DNA of 64,000 bases from JAFGJQ01 sp964495075 (lineage in GTDB: Bacteria > Planctomycetota > Phycisphaerae > UBA1845), in assembly GCA_964495075.1 (NCBI GenBank), contig CAZBUJ010000014.1:19530-83529 (forward strand). The letters are read 5' to 3'. The notes under the pieces are model-generated. The model was not told the DNA's origin. It saw nothing but the letters and a program-made list of their open reading frames with translations, and did no database searches. This document shows positions 54,807 through 63,411 of this stretch, one piece after another. How positions within the stretch are numbered: position 1 is the stretch's first letter; each line of letters opens with the position of its first letter. Position numbers and translations under genes: made by a program.

Positions 54807-55505
54807 ATGGTGACGATTCGAGACACACTCAGACGCTTCCTGGCTGAAACCGGCGAAGGCAATCGTCGCTCGATGTCGTCGCCGCTTACGATCATCGATC
54901 TGTTCAGCACCTACCTCGACGACTACGGCCACGAGGATCTGAATGAGTTCGAACGAGCCAGATTCGACAAAGAATGGAGCGAGGATAACCGCTTCTGCGA
55001 CATCTTCGGTCCCGACCACATCCAGCCCTACCACATCAACTACTTCCTGAGCACGTTCGTGATTCGCAAGGTTATGGGCACGAAGGGGTTTCTGAAGGCG
55101 TGTGGTCCGGTCATGGAAAAGCTGGCCGCCTGGTTGCAGGCGCAGGGACATTGGGACGAGAAGGCGATGCAGTACTACCTGGATCTCGTGGGCGACAACG
55201 CGGGCGGAGACCTGGTCGGCTGCGAGGAATTCGCCCAGATGCTCTACGAGTACGTCGAGAGTCATCCCGTCGACGAGGCCGGCACGCACGCCTACGACGA
55301 CTACCTTGACGACCAGTTTACGATCAAGCAGGTAAAGCCTGGGAAGCTGACACTCGACGCATTGCTGGAAAGTGAAGCGAACATCACCATCTCGCTACCG
55401 AAATCGGTCACCGGGATGGCCAAGGCGGGCTGGTCGGTCACGATGGAGTTGGCGCGGATCAAGGGCAGGTGGCGCGTGCTCAGCGTCGGCAACGTGTATC
55501 CCTGA
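54807..55505 (+). CDS. Hypothetical protein downstream of AbiE pair
   Basis: 232 residues from the ATG at 54807 (GATGAAGAGCC upstream is a weak site). A soluble, acidic, mostly helical protein: 'LTIIDLFSTYLDDYGHEDL', 'FLSTFVIRKVMGTKGFLKAC' and 'EKLAAWLQAQGHWDEKAMQY', ending in a beta-rich domain (GKLTLDALLESEANITISLP, GWSVTMELARIKGRWRVL). No signal peptide and no recognised family. It is the first of four co-directional unknowns behind the toxin-antitoxin pair. Confidence 0.65.
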   Translation: MVTIRDTLRRFLAETGEGNRRSMSSPLTIIDLFSTYLDDYGHEDLNEFERARFDKEWSEDNRFCDIFGPDHIQPYHINYFLSTFVIRKVMGTKGFLKACGPVMEKLAAWLQAQGHWDEKAMQYYLDLVGDNAGGDLVGCEEFAQMLYEYVESHPVDEAGTHAYDDYLDDQFTIKQVKPGKLTLDALLESEANITISLPKSVTGMAKAGWSVTMELARIKGRWRVLSVGNVYP

Positions 55506-55552
55506 CGTCGTTTCCTGTGTCCGTTGTTCTCGGAGGAAAGGAACCACACCGC

Positions 55553-55774
55553 ATGACGTATGCCGCGCACCGCCCGGAGGGCGTCAAGAGGCAGGGCGAC
55601 TCGCATCTCGCGCGAATCGTGCAGAGCCTGCGTCGGAAGCTCGCCCAAGTGCAGCGGGGTTTCTCTTTCGACACCCTGCGTCTCGACGATGATGGACACG
55701 ACGAACTCGCCGGCGTGCTGGTGGACTTCGCAGAAGACCTTCACAACAACATCGGATTGTGGGCAAGGACCTGA
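55553..55774 (+). CDS. Small hypothetical protein, 73 aa
   Basis: ATG at 55553 with GGAGGAAAGG ~15 nt upstream, rather far. The product is helical: 'IVQSLRRKLAQVQRGFSF', 'GVLVDFAEDLHNNIGLW'. The second phrase recurs, as I recall, in uncharacterised planctomycete and cyanobacterial proteins where it continues into a longer chain. Here it stops just after, overlapping the next gene by 16 nt in another frame. It may be a frameshifted N-terminal part of the next ORF or a coupled small gene. Confidence 0.5.
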   Translation: MTYAAHRPEGVKRQGDSHLARIVQSLRRKLAQVQRGFSFDTLRLDDDGHDELAGVLVDFAEDLHNNIGLWART

Positions 55775-56253
55775 TCGTGTATCCCCACGGTCTCTCGATG
55801 GCCGCCGATTGGCAGAAGGAGTTCCGCCGTCAATGGGAATCGAAGGATCCGCAACGGGTGCAGGAGACAGTCAAGAAATACGGGTTGAAGAACGGCCGCG
55901 CGGAGATGTCGATACCGGAGGACCTTCTGGAGCACAAGAACGGTATCGGTGTCTTCATCAACCCCGACGAAGGCAAGGAGGCCATGAGGGACTTTGCCGC
56001 CGCCGTCTCCGGCCTCAAGCGCGAGGGAGACGGGCTGACCGAGGAGGAGGAGTACTGCTTGCGGGGCTTCTTCGAGGCAGATGCGATCAGCCCGAGGTTT
56101 GTCCGTCGCGTCCTGGACGAGTATGGCAGTGAAGCCGTGCAGGCGGCCTTCTTGTTGCGGGGCGAATTGCCCGGCTACTGGCTCGAGTATCTGCTGAGGA
56201 GCTTCAAGGGGCGGTTCTATCAAAGGCGTTATCCATTCCTGTCGGTGATCTGA
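55759..56253 (+). CDS. Hypothetical protein, 164 aa
   Basis: GTG at 55759 inside the end of the preceding gene. It has a charged N-terminal half (DWQKEFRRQWESKDPQ) and a domain with 'NGIGVFINPDEGKEAMRDFA', 'GDGLTEEEEYCLRGFFEADA' and 'ISPRFVRRVLDEYGSEAVQ'. The N-P-D-E-G phrase is typical of an uncharacterised family often sitting in genomic islands. Cytoplasmic; no catalytic motif seen. Coupled to its neighbours by overlap. Confidence 0.6.
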   Translation: MGKDLIVYPHGLSMAADWQKEFRRQWESKDPQRVQETVKKYGLKNGRAEMSIPEDLLEHKNGIGVFINPDEGKEAMRDFAAAVSGLKREGDGLTEEEEYCLRGFFEADAISPRFVRRVLDEYGSEAVQAAFLLRGELPGYWLEYLLRSFKGRFYQRRYPFLSVI

Positions 56254-56258
56254 CGAAG

Positions 56259-56846
56259 ATGCACTCCATGAGGGACCAGAATTCCAAGTCCGTAGCCGCG
56301 AAGCTCAAGAGACTCGTGGTGCTGGCGCGAGACCTCCGGGCGGGCGAGCACTTCGAAATCACTCGTTTGACCGTAGTAAAGAACTGGTGCAAGGACCCCG
56401 TCGCCGCGGGTCGTTTCGCCCTGCATCTCGCGGAGCGCTCGAAGGGTCAAGCAACGAAGAAGTGCAAGCCGCTGATTGGCTGCGCATTGCGGCATCTGAA
56501 AAAGCAACTGGCGAATCATGAGACGCGAGCCGGCGAGGGACTTCGCAACGCGCTGCGGGAGTTGGAGGACGCCCAAAACGAATACCGGAACACGCGCTGG
56601 GGGCGCGTGAGAACCATCCACTGCCGGGAAGCCCCTCTGGCGGAGCACGCTCTCCGTTGCGCTCTGCGCCCCTGGGAATCAGCGCGTTGGGGCTATCAGG
56701 CAGCCCGGCAATACGCTGAGCGGTACAATCCTTGCTACGGCACGGGGCTCATCCCGGAATCCGCCGATGCGGTGGAAGATATCGCAGCGTTCTGGGCTCA
56801 CGAGCACTCTGGCAAGGAGGCATCGCGGCTGCTCGCCGGGTTCTGA
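56259..56846 (+). CDS. Hypothetical protein, 195 aa
   Basis: ATG at 56259, 5 nt after the previous stop (a second ATG at 56268). Basic and helical: 'SVAAKLKRLVVLARDLRAGE', 'HFEITRLTVVKNWCKDP', 'FALHLAERSKGQATKK', then a Tyr/Arg-rich end (YQAARQYAERYNPCYGTGLI) and 'AFWAHEHSGKEASRLLAGF'. No family recognised. The tight spacing indicates that it is co-transcribed with the three genes before it. Confidence 0.6.
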   Translation: MHSMRDQNSKSVAAKLKRLVVLARDLRAGEHFEITRLTVVKNWCKDPVAAGRFALHLAERSKGQATKKCKPLIGCALRHLKKQLANHETRAGEGLRNALRELEDAQNEYRNTRWGRVRTIHCREAPLAEHALRCALRPWESARWGYQAARQYAERYNPCYGTGLIPESADAVEDIAAFWAHEHSGKEASRLLAGF

Positions 56847-56893
56847 TAGAATGGCTGGCAGGAGCTACGAGGCGCCGACGACGTCCAGCCGGG

Positions 56894-56998
56894 GCGTCGT
56901 TTCGGTCCGCCGCGCTCTTAGATTCTCTGTTAACAGCGCACCATCCTGTTAACGGCCCAGGCACTTTTGACCAGTTCGTGGCATACGGTGCTTGGAGT
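56894..56998 (+). repeat. Dispersed ~100-bp repeat, copy 2
   Basis: It matches 37790-37893 with several substitutions. Here it is followed not by an IS66 gene but by an integrase tail, so only the end sequence of the element is left. Confidence 0.7.
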
Positions 56999-57045
56999 AG
57001 TGTGTTGGACGAGGTCTCTGTTCTTTCGGTTTTTGGCATGGGAGT

Positions 57046-57330
57046 TTGATCGCAGGTAGCGGGTTTGTCGAAAGCCGGAGGGTTCTTGTGACCTACTCCC
57101 CGAACGCCCTCACGCGGGAATCTGCCTTGATGCTGACCAGGCTTGGCTTCTCGGGAAGGACGGGGCGTGCGTTCCGCCACTACTACGTCCCCGACCTGCT
57201 ACGGAGGGGTGTGGCGCCTCGCGTCGTACAGGCGCTGGCTCGGCACCATGACGCCCGCACGAAGCTGGGAATCTACGCCAACCCGTCGGCCGATGATCTT
57301 CTGGCTGCGGTGCTGCGAAGGCTCCTATGA
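57046..57330 (+). pseudogene. Tyrosine recombinase C-terminal remnant
   Basis: The second half reads 'FRHYYVPDLLRRGVAPRVVQ' and 'ALARHHDARTKLGIYANPSA', then 'DDLLAAV', the H-x-x-R...L-x-R-H...Y box of phage-type integrases with H, R, H and the catalytic-type Tyr still visible. The first ~40 residues are unrelated and the rest of the recombinase is missing. Compare the fragments at 12039-12278 and 31110-31421. Confidence 0.6.
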
Positions 57331-57398
57331 AGAGACCCCGCGTCACGGCGACTGCGCCGTCACGCAGGGTCGTCTTTCATGCGCTCACACGTTCGGTC

Positions 57399-57692
57399 TC
57401 AGGTACAGACTGTTCCGAAGTTCTGCAGTAGCAGGACCAGATCATCCAGATCGGTGTCTCCGTCACTGTCGATGTCGCCGCCCGGACCGCTGCCGAAGTT
57501 CTGGAGCAGGATCGTCAGGTCTTCCGATCCCACCAGTCCGTCCCTATTAACATCACCCAGACACTCGCACACGTCCAGGACGCCGTTATCGTTCTGGTCC
57601 CTGAGGGTTCCCTCGAGGATCTCGATGCCGTCGTCCACTCCGTTTTGGTTGCAATCCGGTTTCTCGGCGTCCCGTCGGCCCTGATGTGAAGG
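57399..57692 (-). pseudogene. Dockerin domain in frame after the TGA of the upstream gene
   Basis: This frame is the direct continuation of 57693-58280 after one TGA. It has a D-C-N-Q-N-G spacer (PDCNQNGVDDGIEILEG), 'DQNDNGVLDVCECLGD', and two dockerin loops: 'DVNRDGLVGSEDLTILLQNF' and 'DIDSDGDTDLDDLVLLLQNF'. An isolated start at 57638 would give 79 residues without an export signal, so on its own it would be useless. It is either the lost C-terminus of the preceding protein or is reached by read-through. Confidence 0.6.
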
Positions 57693-58280
57693 TCAGGGAC
57701 AGGGGCACTCACAGCAAATGCCCGGAGGATCCTTGTAGCATCCTTTCTGATCTCCGATCACAATAATCGGGTCCATTTCGATGTCAATGGTCGTCGGATT
57801 GCCCTCCGCGTCATACCCCTCTGTGGAAAACGTGAAGGTCCTGACAGGGCCGATCGGCGGCGTCCCAGCTGCTGTCGACAGGATGGCGTCAATCTCGCTG
57901 ACCCGGTCGAGGATCTCGTTGGTGAGTATTCGCACGAGCTCGACATCAGCCGGGTCGAGAAAGAGCGGCTCCCCGAAACAGGGTCCACGTGTGTCTCCGT
58001 GTGCCATATGAGCGGCCAATGCATGCGAAGAAATGACGAGCGTTCGGCAGTCATCCGGGTTCCCGGGAGGACAATGACAGATCTCAACCCCATCTTGCTG
58101 CGCTGCCACGTCTGAAGGCGCTGCTTCGGCCGGTGTCGCCATGCCCGCCGCTGCTGGAGTGCTCTGCGCCGCCACGTCCGAAGGTGCTGACTTGGCCGAG
58201 GGCATTAACGCGCCGGCACCGAGGCCAGCTATGGTAACAGCTGCGCACGCGAGGCCAAATCGGAAGGCTCTAGTTTGCAT
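57693..58280 (-). CDS. Exported protein with H/C-rich CHCPPGNP domain
   Basis: ATG at 58280 with GGAGAT 5 nt upstream; 195 residues. The signal peptide ends near 'GAGALMPSAKSA'; a low-complexity linker with a duplicated 'APSDVAAQ' follows. The core has 'VEICHCPPGNPDDCRTLVIS' and 'SHALAAHMAHGDTRGPC', a Cys/His-rich motif common in planctomycete surface proteins, and then a helical segment and 'GICCECPCP' immediately before TGA. A dockerin follows in the same frame, so the intended protein was probably ~290 residues and ended in that dockerin. Confidence 0.7.
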   Translation of the reverse strand: MQTRAFRFGLACAAVTIAGLGAGALMPSAKSAPSDVAAQSTPAAAGMATPAEAAPSDVAAQQDGVEICHCPPGNPDDCRTLVISSHALAAHMAHGDTRGPCFGEPLFLDPADVELVRILTNEILDRVSEIDAILSTAAGTPPIGPVRTFTFSTEGYDAEGNPTTIDIEMDPIIVIGDQKGCYKDPPGICCECPCP

Positions 58281-58671
58281 TGCGATCTCCTTCTGATAAT
58301 GAGGGTATTCGGTTCGTGGAACATTCGCGTTGGGAACTGGTCCGATTCGGGGGCGACCGTGCCCGTGCGAGCACGAGCGTGATCGGGAGCCGCAGTTCGC
58401 CGCGGTAGCGGTGACTGACCTTCTCGATCGCGTCGCTCCGCGCCGCGCCGTCGAGATCCTGGAACAGCAGATCGCCCCGCTGCAGTTCGAAACCCGGGGA
58501 TTCCGCTGCGGACGTCGGTGCGGCGGACGGTACGCACTCACTGCCGCGCTCGACGCGAGTGATGGAACCTCTGCCCGAACCGCCATGGCCGGCGCAGCCA
58601 ACGGCAAGTTGCGACACGAGGCAAGCGATCGCTGTGACGAAAGACGCTCTCAGGCCAATCAGCCCGATCAT
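58270..58671 (-). pseudogene. Lipoprotein with truncated YiiX-like amidase start
   Basis: ATG at 58671. The signal has a lipobox-like L-A-V-G-C (FVTAIACLVSQLAVGC) and then a Ser/Gly-rich linker. 'GFELQRGDLLFQDLDG' and 'DAIEKV' match the beginning of YiiX/YebB-type permuted NlpC/P60 hydrolases (G-D-L-L-F-Q-D-L-D), where a His in a following S-H-V-G motif completes the site. That part is absent: the frame becomes Arg/Pro-rich and runs into the next gene's ribosome site. Probably a dead gene. Confidence 0.5.
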
Positions 58672-58894
58672 GTTCTGCTGTCCTCGTCATTCTTGACGTC
58701 CGGATCCTTGCACGGCGGTCACGGCGCCCGCACCTCCAGCGCCGATGACGAGCGTCCGCCTGCTACGTCTCTTTGCGCGCCCTTGTCGCGATTGGTGCCG
58801 TGCTGTTTACCGCTGCTAAGATGTCAGCCTTGGGAGATGTCCGGCCACGTTCTCCGCCATAGGCTAGTTTGGCGCCCCAATGGCACGAAGTCAA

Positions 58895-59047
58895 ATTAGT
58901 GCTTTCTAATCAAGAATCTTGAGGTATGCTCTTTACAAAGATCTGTGTGATTACAGGCTTGAGTGACCGTCTTGCTCTGGGCCAGCAGCACCTCCGCCTC
59001 CCGCAGCTTGTTGACGATCTCTTCCGGTTTGAATCGCTTCTGGCTCA
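58895..59047 (-). pseudogene. IS3-family OrfA N-terminal remnant
   Basis: The ATG at 59047 opens 'MSQKRFKPEEIVNKLREAEV' and 'LLAQSKTVTQAC', the first helix-turn-helix of IS3-type OrfA transposase subunits. Homology stops after ~32 residues at ~58955, and the rest is AT-richer unrelated sequence. Confidence 0.6.
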
Positions 59048-59657
59048 TGACCTTGTCCTCGTTGATCCAGACCCCTAGATTCTAACCCAAAGGGCGGATC
59101 AGTTTTCGGGGGAAAGGTGAACGTGCGACGCGGTACGCAGAAGGGCGACCAGATCGAGGTTTGGTACCGTGCCAGCTGGAAGGATGCGAGTTCGAAATCG
59201 CCGGATGGACGCATCGGTTGTTCCAGTGACGCTGGCCAATCCGTGCCCAAGCCTCGGTCCGGCGGATACCCGCGCCAGTCAAGCCTCTGGCGATTCCCAG
59301 AGCCAAACCTCGGCAATCGAGTCCGGGCCACGAGCAATGTTGCACGAATGAGGCACACGAACCACCGGACGTAAGATCCTCCGCGGCGTTCACGGTTGAT
59401 TGCGGCGTTTCGGCCGGTATGACCGGCAAATCGGCGAGCGCGCGGCCGCCCGATGGCGCTAGTCGTTACGAAGGGCCTGTGTGGGTGGCGTCACCGCTCG
59501 GCGGACACACAACCGTACAACACAGACGTCGATTCCATGAAACTAAGGCGACGGGCTCGTTTTTCGCATCCCGGTCGTGCTGAACACCGGTCCGGGACGA
59601 AAGGCGAGCGGGTGTTGTACGCGACTCCGTGGAACGCTTCGTGAAGAGAGGCAAGAG
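59048..59657. other. Intergenic region without a recognisable gene
   Basis: 610 nt between the IS3 remnant and the nuclease gene. A few overlapping short frames exist with no ribosome site or motif. The nuclease promoter should lie at the right end. Confidence 0.45.
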
Positions 59658-60557
59658 ATGGCGTACGGTTTGCGTCGAATCACCGTGGGTGCATGGTGCA
59701 TCATTCTCGCCAGCACCAGCTTGGCGGCAACATACAAGCCCGTCGTTCTCGATCGCAGCCACAACCACGATCGCTACCACACCCGCCCCTGCGACGTCGT
59801 GCGTGAGTTCCGGGCATACGTGGTGAGCTTCGACGGATCCGGCGATAACGATCATAATGGCGAAGGCGATCGCTGGAGCATCCCGGAATGGGCTGCGCGC
59901 GAGATCAAGCAGCACCCTGACCCGCCACAATCCGGCCCGGCCCGGCCCACCTGGTTCACCGATCCTGAACTGCATGAACTGGGACTGGCCCCCGACGACC
60001 AAACGTACCACTTTAGCAACGAGTGGCGAGAGGCAAACCCGAAGAGCCCGCAACTCGGGTATGACCGTGGGCACATGTGCATGAAGCTGACCGCGTTCTG
60101 CTTGGGAGACAATGCGGACTGGAACACGCACATCACGCTCAACGCCTGCCCGCAGAGGTCGTTGCTCAATCAGGGAAGCTGGCTCGATCTGGAGAAGCCG
60201 ACTGCCCGCTGGGCGGACGAACATGGCCGGATCTGGATCGTGTGTGGACCGATTATCCACGGCGGCATCGTGAAGAAGTGGCTGGGGCAAGAGGGAGAGA
60301 TGGCGATCGCCGTCCCCGACGCATTCTTCAAGATCGTGATCAGGCAAAGCATCGATCCGGATCGTCCGGATGTGCTCGCGTTTATCTGTCCGCAAGAGCA
60401 TGAGCACTACACCAAGACTGGCCCGTTGGATCACACTTTGTTCCTCAAGAGCGTGGACGACATCGAGCAAGCCACGAGGCTGGACTTCCGGACGCGGTTG
60501 CCGGATGAAGATGAAGCGGCAGTGGAGGCCCGCGCGGCTCAGGAGCTTTGGGAGTAA
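59658..60557 (+). CDS. Secreted DNA/RNA non-specific endonuclease (DRGH/NUC1 family)
   Basis: ATG at 59658 preceded by AGAGAGG; 299 residues with a signal peptide (VGAWCIILASTSLAA). The beta-beta-alpha-metal active site is plain: D136-R137-G138-H139 in 'GYDRGHMCMK', where H139 is the general base, and N171 in 'NACPQRSLLNQGSWLDLE', the expected Mg2+ ligand; 'RIWIVCGPI' follows. The residue after DRGH-x-x is Met where most members have Pro (DRGHxxP), a mild oddity. The family cuts DNA and RNA outside the cytoplasm for nutrition or competition. A membrane protein gene starts 5 nt after its stop. Confidence 0.88.
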   Translation: MAYGLRRITVGAWCIILASTSLAATYKPVVLDRSHNHDRYHTRPCDVVREFRAYVVSFDGSGDNDHNGEGDRWSIPEWAAREIKQHPDPPQSGPARPTWFTDPELHELGLAPDDQTYHFSNEWREANPKSPQLGYDRGHMCMKLTAFCLGDNADWNTHITLNACPQRSLLNQGSWLDLEKPTARWADEHGRIWIVCGPIIHGGIVKKWLGQEGEMAIAVPDAFFKIVIRQSIDPDRPDVLAFICPQEHEHYTKTGPLDHTLFLKSVDDIEQATRLDFRTRLPDEDEAAVEARAAQELWE

Positions 60558-60561
60558 ACCG

Positions 60562-61206
60562 ATGATCCTCACGATCGGACCCTGGATTCTGCTCGCCATC
60601 GGCGCGTTCGCGCTCGTCATTGGCGCCTTGACCCATTACCGGGGCAAAGCGTCGAAGCAACCCTGGATCTGGGTCTTTGGCTTGGCGGCGGCTGGCGTGG
60701 GCGTGTACGGCCCACTCTTCCTTGAGCCGCTGGGCCAGTTCATCAACCCCATCCTTACAATGCAGGAATCGCCCTCGACAGAAACGTACGCCAAGGTCTT
60801 TGAACAGATCGGCCGTGGGGAGCTTCCTGCCAGGTACCAGGAGCTGGCGCTGGCATACGCGCTTGATCGGCCTGTTCCCAATATGCAGGAGGCGTTGGAG
60901 CACGCTGTGCGAAGCGCGAGCAACGAGGACGGACAGGAGGCGCTTCGGAATGCGAGGCAAGACTACGACGCGAGAATGGCCCTGGCGCGGCGAGAGGTGA
61001 CCGCTCTCATCCCCCCCGGTGCGCCCATCGACGCGTCTACGCTCGGCCGGCTGCACGAGCTTCCGTCAGACGAGAAGGTCCTCGCCGCCCGCGAGCTACT
61101 GACTCGCGACAACCTGCGACTCGATCCCCACGCGAAGCGCGAGCTTGAGCACTTGGCGAAGCCGCGCGAACCGCGCGTCCCCAGCAGGCGGGCGAGACGG
61201 CCGTGA
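60562..61206 (+). CDS. Hypothetical membrane protein paired with the nuclease
   Basis: ATG at 60562, with GGAG inside the nuclease 3' end as ribosome site; 214 residues. Two N-terminal spans (LLAIGAFALVIGALTHY, VFGLAAAGVGVYGPLFL) are followed by a ~150-residue soluble helical domain (YAKVFEQIGRGELP, QELALAYALDRPVPNMQEAL) ending in a basic tail (PSRRARRP). No family recognised. Coupling to a secreted nuclease makes an accessory or protective role possible, but nothing in the sequence shows it. Confidence 0.65.
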   Translation: MILTIGPWILLAIGAFALVIGALTHYRGKASKQPWIWVFGLAAAGVGVYGPLFLEPLGQFINPILTMQESPSTETYAKVFEQIGRGELPARYQELALAYALDRPVPNMQEALEHAVRSASNEDGQEALRNARQDYDARMALARREVTALIPPGAPIDASTLGRLHELPSDEKVLAARELLTRDNLRLDPHAKRELEHLAKPREPRVPSRRARRP

Positions 61207-61471
61207 GGTCCATGTCGTACTTGTTCGGTTGTACGTAAAAACCCTCAGCTTAAGCAACCGGTTTGAGACGAGGCGGTCGCGATGAACCAATCGCACCGGG
61301 GCTTTGGGGCCACCCTACACCGGGTCGGCGTCGAGGCGGCGGTGCGGAAGGGGCGCCCATGGCCGCTCCAGAGCGGAGGCCGAAGCGCCTCCCTGGCCAT
61401 GCAAATGCGAATAGGCTCGCCTTTGCCCTGGAACAGAATTCGGGGAGCGGGTCACACCATATCCCTCCCGC

Positions 61472-61924
61472 CTACGCATCCAGCCCGCGCCGCCCTGGCG
61501 GTTCGAAGACCATGGTCACCTCCTTGGCGTAGACCGGGTGCTCCAGGCGGCAGCGGTAGCCGCGGAAGCCGTCCGAGTCCCAGCCCAGCTTCTGGCGGAC
61601 AAAACGCACCATGTCCACGTATCGGGCGAACTCCTTCGTGCGAAAGCGCGATACGTCTGTCCCAATGGCCCGGACCGATTCCAGCACGTCAATGCGGTCC
61701 ATCTCCCGCGACGGATCCATCGGATTGGCCAGGCCGAGGTCGCTCGTGTCGCACATGCAGGGGTCCGGCTCGACACCCGGCCACACGTCCTCGTGCACCA
61801 GCACGTCCGCGATGAGCGCGCGAACCGGACTATCCACGACCTCCCCCGGCGTCGCAGGCTGAGCGCTGACCTCGCAGCAGGCCGGGCAGCATTTCCGCGT
61901 TTCGTCCCTGAAGCCCATGTCCAT
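61472..61924 (-). CDS. Hypothetical protein, 150 aa
   Basis: ATG at 61924. Early Cys clusters (RKCCPACC, CMCDTSD) and a charged second half (IDVLESVRAIGTDVSRFR, EFARYVDMVRFVRQKLGWDS) ending 'YRCRLEHPVYAKEVTMVFEP'. It could be a small metal-binding or immunity-type protein, but I recognise no family. Transposase debris lies 46 nt upstream on the other strand. Confidence 0.4.
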   Translation of the reverse strand: MDMGFRDETRKCCPACCEVSAQPATPGEVVDSPVRALIADVLVHEDVWPGVEPDPCMCDTSDLGLANPMDPSREMDRIDVLESVRAIGTDVSRFRTKEFARYVDMVRFVRQKLGWDSDGFRGYRCRLEHPVYAKEVTMVFEPPGRRGLDA

Positions 61925-61970
61925 CTTGGAATGCAGCGCGATGCACGGCGATGGCGCCCCCGACTCACCG

Positions 61971-62408
61971 GGCCTGGCCCGTGAGAACGCCGACTGGGGC
62001 TATCGGCGAGCCGTCGGCGAACTGCGCAAGCTCCGATTGAAGGTCGCATGATCCACAGTCCGCCAGATCTTGAAAGACGCAGGTATAACGCCCTCGCCGA
62101 CCGGTCATTGGAAGGCCGGGGGGACTGTTTGGCAGAACATCAGCCGGCTCCGCGTGGACGCCCTCTTCGCGGGTAACTTCTGAACCAAGAGCGTGATCAC
62201 ACCACTGGGCGTGCGAGTCGCGTATTGCCTCGCGTTCATTCACGTCGGGACGCGGAAGGTGTCTCTCAGCCCGCCCACGTATCATCCGAACGAACAGTGG
62301 GCCAAACAACAGGGGCGAAACCTGATGATATGGCTCGAGTTCGATCGCCTGACGGACCACCTGCGTGACCTCGCAGCGGCTCTTGCATCACTTCGGGCAC
62401 CGATTTAG
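61971..62408 (+). pseudogene. Integrase-core transposase remnant with two in-frame TGA codons
   Basis: One frame reads 'LARENADWGYRRAVGELRKL' then TGA, 'STVRQILKDAGITPSPTGHW' then a second TGA (after LFAGNF), then 'ITPLGVRVAYCLAFIHVGTR' and 'KVSLSPPTYHPNEQW'. This is the order of the helix-turn-helix tail and RNase H-like core of IS481/integrase-type transposases; the first catalytic Asp should lie at the second TGA. N- and C-terminal parts are missing. A different subgroup from the element at 45 kb. Confidence 0.7.
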
Positions 62409-62419
62409 CCTAGTCGGCT

Positions 62420-63001
62420 ATGTCAGCCAAACTGATCGGAGACGCCGTCATTCTGCGACCGCTAACGCGGCGTGATCTCAAAGAATACCAGCGTGTGCGT
62501 AAACGCAATGCCCGGCATCTCAAACCCTGGCTGCCAACTTGGCGTCGGGGCGGCCCGCCGAAGTACTCGATTGAAGCGTATGAGGCGAAACTCAAACGTG
62601 CCCGCAACGGCAGACGCGGCCGCTCCATGTTTACGTTTGGCGTTTTCCGCCGGACCGACCGAGCGTTCATCGGCGAGGCCAATCTCGGACACATCTTCTA
62701 TTGGCCGGTCAAGACCGGCGAGGCTGGCTGGTGGATTGACGAGGCTCACCAAGGTCAGGGTTTGATGACCGAGGCGTTTCGGCTGCTGCTCGATTACGCC
62801 TTCAACGACCTTGGCCTGCACCGGGTGCAGTTGACCACCACACCGAGCAACCGGCGGGCTCGTCGCCTCGCCGAACGGGTCGGCTTCCGCCGGGAAGGCC
62901 TGCTCAAACGCGCCACGCACATCAACGGCAAGTGGGAGGATTCTGTCCTGTATGGGCTCCTGGCCGAGGAACATAGTGCCGCTGCAAGGCGACGCAACTG
63001 A
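62420..63001 (+). CDS. GNAT-family N-acetyltransferase (RimJ/RimL type)
   Basis: 193 residues, ATG at 62420. The fold landmarks are complete: 'VILRPLTRRDLKEYQRVRKR', 'FTFGVFRRTDRAFIGEANL', acetyl-CoA motif A 'GWWIDEAHQGQGLMTEAFRL' and motif B 'LGLHRVQLTTTPSNRRARRL' and 'AERVGFRREGLLK'. RimJ/RimL relatives acetylate N-terminal Ser/Ala of ribosomal proteins, but many act on small molecules; the substrate is not predictable. It sits between two transposase remnants, so it may be mobile cargo. Confidence 0.88.
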   Translation: MSAKLIGDAVILRPLTRRDLKEYQRVRKRNARHLKPWLPTWRRGGPPKYSIEAYEAKLKRARNGRRGRSMFTFGVFRRTDRAFIGEANLGHIFYWPVKTGEAGWWIDEAHQGQGLMTEAFRLLLDYAFNDLGLHRVQLTTTPSNRRARRLAERVGFRREGLLKRATHINGKWEDSVLYGLLAEEHSAAARRRN

Positions 63002-63096
63002 CGAAGTACTATTGCCCCGTGGATGGCCAAGGCAACGCGGCCGACGCATCCGGATCCGCCTGTAAGGGTCCTTCCGGGGTTCTGCCTGTTGCTTGG

Positions 63097-63411
63097 TCAT
63101 TGAATCGTCAAAAAGTCGTTGTTCACGATGCGGAATAGGCCCTGGCCAACCTTTGAGCCGATCAATGACCAACCCACTTCGCTTGCGGGGGCCTGTGACC
63201 CAATGGACCACCCCATGCGAGCGTCGTTCGCACCCGCCAGATAGTGCTTCGCATTCTGGCCCAGGGCAATCACGTCCTTCGGTTGACCGGACAGCAGCCA
63301 ATCGAATCCGATCTTCGGGCTCAGGTGAATGTCCAGTTCGTCTGCATACACCGCCAACTTGCCGCCCGGCAGCTCGCGCACGTCGCCGCACCGCGCGGCG
63401 ACACCGCTCAC
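63097..63411 (-). pseudogene. IS630-family transposase fragment
   Basis: Residues ~12-65 read 'ELPGGKLAVYADELDIHLSP', 'KIGFDWLLSGQPKDVIALGQ' and 'NAKHYLAGANDAR', the start of the DDE_3 domain with the first catalytic Asp (ADELDI). The remainder is unrelated and the second Asp/Glu are missing. Complementary in extent to the other IS630 fragment at 16447-16902, but they need not derive from one copy. Confidence 0.65.

Noticed and set aside
44519..62051. Alternative genetic code with UGA as sense, suggested by in-frame TGAs at 44519, 57693 and in the 61971 transposase
   Set aside because: Many clear genes here end in TGA at the expected place (AbiEi, CDF and GNAT among others), and most interrupted genes are plainly decayed. 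Only 44519 has a Cys position and a hairpin supporting local recoding.
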